Of a DNA stretch of 64,000 bases, positions 61,375-64,000 are shown piece by piece. This DNA comes from Clostridia bacterium (GTDB lineage Bacteria > Bacillota > Clostridia > Christensenellales > Borkfalkiaceae): assembly GCA_900768525.1 (NCBI GenBank), contig CAAGDF010000003.1:14581-78580 (forward strand). The letters run 5' to 3'. Each line of letters begins with the position of its first letter. Position 1 is the first letter of the stretch. The notes beneath the pieces were generated by a model that worked only from the letters and a program-made list of their open reading frames with translations, had not been told where the DNA came from and did no database searches. The position numbers and the translations under genes are program-made.

Positions 61375-62889
61375 GTGGAAAAGATCGGTATTATTGACCT
61401 TGGGTCGAATTCTGCACGTTTGGTCATTGTGCAGATGCTGGGCGACGGACATTTTATAGTCGTCGATCAGCTGAAGGAGGGCGTCCGTCTCGGAAAAGAC
61501 ATGGAGCGCGACGGTTTTTTAAAGGTTCAGCGTATTCAGGAAACGTTAAAAACGTTAAAAATGTTCCGTCGTCTGTGCGACGCGCACGGAATTGACAGGA
61601 TTATAGCGGTTGCTACGGCGGCGGTAAGACGCGCCAAAAACCAACGCAGTTTTCTTGACGAGGTTGCAACCACCTGCGGAATTAAACTTAAAGTTTTATC
61701 CGCTGAAGAAGAAGCAATGTATGTATATCGCGGCGTAATAAACACTATGGATATCCCCAAGGGCGTTATAGTGGAAATCGGCGGCGGTTCTACCAAACTC
61801 GTTTATTATAACAGGCGTAACCTTTTGCATTACGAAACGTTGCCGTTCGGCGCGGTAACTCTCACCGAACTTTTCGCGGGCGACGGTTTAAAGCCCGAAG
61901 AACAGGCTGCCAAGGTAGAAGAATTCTTTACCGAACAGCTCAAAAAGATCGAATGGCTTTCGGAAATCGACGAAGACGCTCAGCTTATCGGCGTAGGCGG
62001 TTCGTGCAGGAGTCTTGCCCGTATCAGCAAGGCTATGAAGAAAAGCCCTTACACGATTGTTCATAACTATCACATACCCACCGACGATTTCGGCGTAATT
62101 TACAACACGATAAAGGGACTTGACCTCGACAAGAAAAAACGTCTTAAAGGCGTTTCGTCTAACCGTGCGGACATATTGCCCAGCGCGCTTGCCGCTGTGA
62201 ATTCCATAATCAAGTTCAAGAACTTCAACGAAATAGTAATTGCCGGCTGTGGTCTGCGCGAAGGGCTTATGTTCAACTACGCAATGCCGATGACTATCGA
62301 AAAGCCTATCAGCGACGTACTTACTTACAGCTTGAAAACGCTTATCAAATACTACGGCTGCAACGAAAAACACGTCGAACAGGTTATGAACATATCCGTT
62401 CAGCTGTTCAAACAACTCCGCGTGCTCCACAAATTCCCGAGGCAGTATCTGCGTATCTTGAAAGTCGCGGCATATTTGCACGATGCGGGCACGAGCATCA
62501 AGTATTACGACTATCAGAAACACAGCAGTTACATTATTTTGAACGCTGCGTTGTACGGCATTTCGCACAGGGAAATCGTACTTGCCTCGCAGGTGGTTGC
62601 CGTTCATAAAAACGACGATTTTTCTATCAGCGAACTTGTAAGATTTAAAGATTACATCAACGAAGCCGACGTCGAGGTTATAAGGAAACTCGGTATAATC
62701 CTTCGTATCGCTGAAAGTCTGGACAGAAGCATGTCATCGCTCGTAACGGGTATCAACTGCGACGTGCTCGGCGATTCGGTCATCATGAAAACCGAGCTTG
62801 CGGGCGATGCGACCTTGGAAATCAAGGACGCAATGGGTGCGGCAACCGATTTCAGACGTATCTTCAAAAAGAATCTTGATATTTTATAA
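61375..62889 (+). CDS. ppx: Ppx/GppA family phosphatase with C-terminal HD-like domain
   Basis: A 504-residue protein. The actin-like ATPase fold is marked by GIIDLGSNSARLVI (4-17), VATAAVRRAKNQ and VEIGGGSTKLVYY; the C-terminal part has an HD-type motif YLHDAGTSIKYYDYQKHSSYII. This is the two-domain layout of exopolyphosphatase / (p)ppGpp pentaphosphatase. The GTG at 61375 has AGAGG upstream. Polyphosphate or pppGpp as substrate cannot be told apart by sequence. Confidence 0.9.
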   Translation: MEKIGIIDLGSNSARLVIVQMLGDGHFIVVDQLKEGVRLGKDMERDGFLKVQRIQETLKTLKMFRRLCDAHGIDRIIAVATAAVRRAKNQRSFLDEVATTCGIKLKVLSAEEEAMYVYRGVINTMDIPKGVIVEIGGGSTKLVYYNRRNLLHYETLPFGAVTLTELFAGDGLKPEEQAAKVEEFFTEQLKKIEWLSEIDEDAQLIGVGGSCRSLARISKAMKKSPYTIVHNYHIPTDDFGVIYNTIKGLDLDKKKRLKGVSSNRADILPSALAAVNSIIKFKNFNEIVIAGCGLREGLMFNYAMPMTIEKPISDVLTYSLKTLIKYYGCNEKHVEQVMNISVQLFKQLRVLHKFPRQYLRILKVAAYLHDAGTSIKYYDYQKHSSYIILNAALYGISHREIVLASQVVAVHKNDDFSISELVRFKDYINEADVEVIRKLGIILRIAESLDRSMSSLVTGINCDVLGDSVIMKTELAGDATLEIKDAMGAATDFRRIFKKNLDIL

Positions 62890-62966
62890 TCGCAGGTTTA
62901 ATCGCGGTCGCAAAAGCGCAGGTTTTTAAAGCGCGGCGAGCGTAAAATAGTTAAAATTTAATCATT

Positions 62967-63016
62967 AAAACGGCGTATTGCTCATATGATATTGTATGAG
63001 AAAAACGCCGTTTTTT
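62967..63016 (+). terminator. Terminator-like hairpin spanning the start codon of the next gene
   Basis: AAAACGGCGT pairs with ACGCCGTTTT, then an ATTG/AAAA internal loop, then CTCATA with TATGAG and an eight-base loop; T6 follows. The ATG at 62996 lies in the 3' arm. It could end the ppx transcript or hide the start codon. Confidence 0.75.
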
Positions 63017-63943
63017 ATATTATGCATAATACTCACGCTGGCGTTTTGCGGCGTGTTTTTTATTGCAAAGCCGTCGGGCGGCGAACAAGGGGTAAAAACC
63101 GAAAAACAATATATCGAACTGTGGCATGTGGATATGTTCGAGGGCGGCACGGGTTCGCGCGCGAGTTTTTTAAACGGTATTTCCAAAGAGTTTGAAAAAT
63201 TGTCGGGCATTTGCGTAACGGTAAAAACTCAAACGCCTTTAAGTGTAAGCGAACTTTTCCGAAAAGGCATTTTTCCCGACGCGATATCGTTTGCAAACGG
63301 AATGGAACTGCCGTATGCGATGCTCAGAAAAGTGCATAAAAAACCGTACGAGTACGCCGTGCCGTGGTGCATGGGCGGTTATGCGGCGATATCTCGCAAG
63401 GGCGAAACGGTAAATCGGGTTGTGATTGCCGAGCAAAGAAACACGCTTACGAGCCTTGCCGTACGTTTTTATTCGGGCGATAATGAGTTTTTAAAGGGTA
63501 TAGGGCTTAAAAATTGCGAAAAAGTGCCGTCGAACAATGCGGTTTACGAGTTATATAGCGATAAACATGCAATGCTTATCGGCACGCAGCGCGATCTTTA
63601 CAGGCTTGAAAACAAGGGGCTGAATCTTGAAATAAGCCCGCTTGGCGGTTTTAACGATTTGTATCAGTATTATTCTATCTTGTCGGCGGACGACAAAAAC
63701 GCGGTGGCGGCTGCGAAATTTTGCAAATATCTGTTAAGCGAAAAAGTTCAGTCGCGGCTTAGTCGTATAGGTATGCTGTCGGCGTTTTTTGAAACGAGCG
63801 ATTTGCCGATCGCGGCGCTTAGCGGCGTAAAGTACGACTATTGCACATACCCGCTTACCGATAACGATCGTTTAAGCAAGTTGCGCCGCTTTGCCGAAAA
63901 CGGTGCGGACGATACCGAAATAAAAGGGCTTTTAATGCAGTAG
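62996..63943 (+). CDS. Extracellular solute-binding-like protein with N-terminal membrane anchor
   Basis: A 315-residue protein. An uncleaved-type signal/anchor (residues 4-23, TPFFILCIILTLAFCGVFF) precedes a family-1-like binding fold: QYIELWHVDMFEGG resembles the 'I-FWH' opening of sugar-binding proteins, and a FPDAISF strand and YAVPWCMGGYAAI cleft segment follow. It has no lipobox. No transporter genes adjoin, so uptake is not assured; a sensing role is possible. Its start codon is inside a terminator-like hairpin. Confidence 0.7.
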   Translation: MRKTPFFILCIILTLAFCGVFFIAKPSGGEQGVKTEKQYIELWHVDMFEGGTGSRASFLNGISKEFEKLSGICVTVKTQTPLSVSELFRKGIFPDAISFANGMELPYAMLRKVHKKPYEYAVPWCMGGYAAISRKGETVNRVVIAEQRNTLTSLAVRFYSGDNEFLKGIGLKNCEKVPSNNAVYELYSDKHAMLIGTQRDLYRLENKGLNLEISPLGGFNDLYQYYSILSADDKNAVAAAKFCKYLLSEKVQSRLSRIGMLSAFFETSDLPIAALSGVKYDYCTYPLTDNDRLSKLRRFAENGADDTEIKGLLMQ

Positions 63944-64000
63944 TCGCAGGTGACCGAGTCAGAACGCAATCTCTTGCGGCTAGCCAGTGGTGATAGCGTT

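Overview
The window is a 64 kb piece of a bacterial chromosome at roughly 45% GC. The gene set points to a low-GC Gram-positive lineage (Bacillota, Clostridia-like, probably an uncultured anaerobe): SpoVG, a PyrR attenuator, an ileS T-box, a Bacillus-type long SRP RNA, a preQ1-I riboswitch, a glgC/glgD pair, a FakA/FakB-PlsX-ACP fatty-acid set and orphan Na+-decarboxylase subunits. Placement below class level is inference only. I see no prophage, integrase, transposase, CRISPR array, rRNA or tRNA gene.

Layout. 1-3989 (+): end of fakA, fakB, a GNAT-like gene, plsX and acpP, a fatty-acid/phospholipid block. 4183-7812 (-): uracil permease and pyrR behind a PyrR attenuator, then a DUF2804 gene. 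8052-11694 (-): a heterodimeric ABC exporter with one degenerate ATPase site. 11995-13037 (+): ECF sigma factor plus a membrane partner. 13184-13450 (-): spoVG. 13639-24612 (+): murC, a vWA lipoprotein, a CPBP protease, rlmH, tadA, prs, pth and mfd. 24684-29619 (+): DUF3737, a MalY/PatB aminotransferase, a DUF378 protein, queT behind a preQ1 riboswitch, tgt and yajC. 29965-40461 (+): a complete glycogen cluster (glgB, glgC, glgD, glgA, glgP, GH13). 40546-42717 (+): tex. 42875-44095 (-): rtcB, followed upstream by the SRP RNA on the same strand. 44650-49878 (+): T-box leader, ileS, an rRNA methyltransferase-like gene and an RluA-type synthase. 49989-51389 (+): Na+-decarboxylase beta and gamma subunits. 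51634-59971: two large surface proteins bracketing gtrA, aroB and an ABC-2 transporter. 60196-63943 (+): two half-size TauE/SafE proteins, a Ppx/GppA phosphatase and a solute-binding-like protein.

The most unusual signal is not a gene. A short element with core GCGATAATCGACYTATAGGC occurs about 14 times, in both orientations, mostly between genes. It is usually flanked by AAAAG-like and CTTTT-like arms. One copy supplies a stop codon, one supplies an arm of a terminator, and some lie in frame inside genes. Other points for follow-up: queT is split at a run of seven T, GlgA carries a Lys/Ala-rich N-terminal tail, a terminator-like hairpin contains the start codon of the last gene, and two larger structured intergenic repeats (20931-21098 and 56505-56702) resemble non-autonomous elements.

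Stretches over about 300 bases without a gene: 6418-6780 (attenuator leader, promoter, terminator, one repeat copy), 11695-11994 (two divergent consensus promoters), 20790-21159 (terminator, structured repeat, one repeat copy), 29620-29964 (terminator and glgB promoter), 44096-45109 (SRP RNA and T-box leader) and 56494-56839 (structured repeat and terminator). In 63944-64000 I see nothing I can name.
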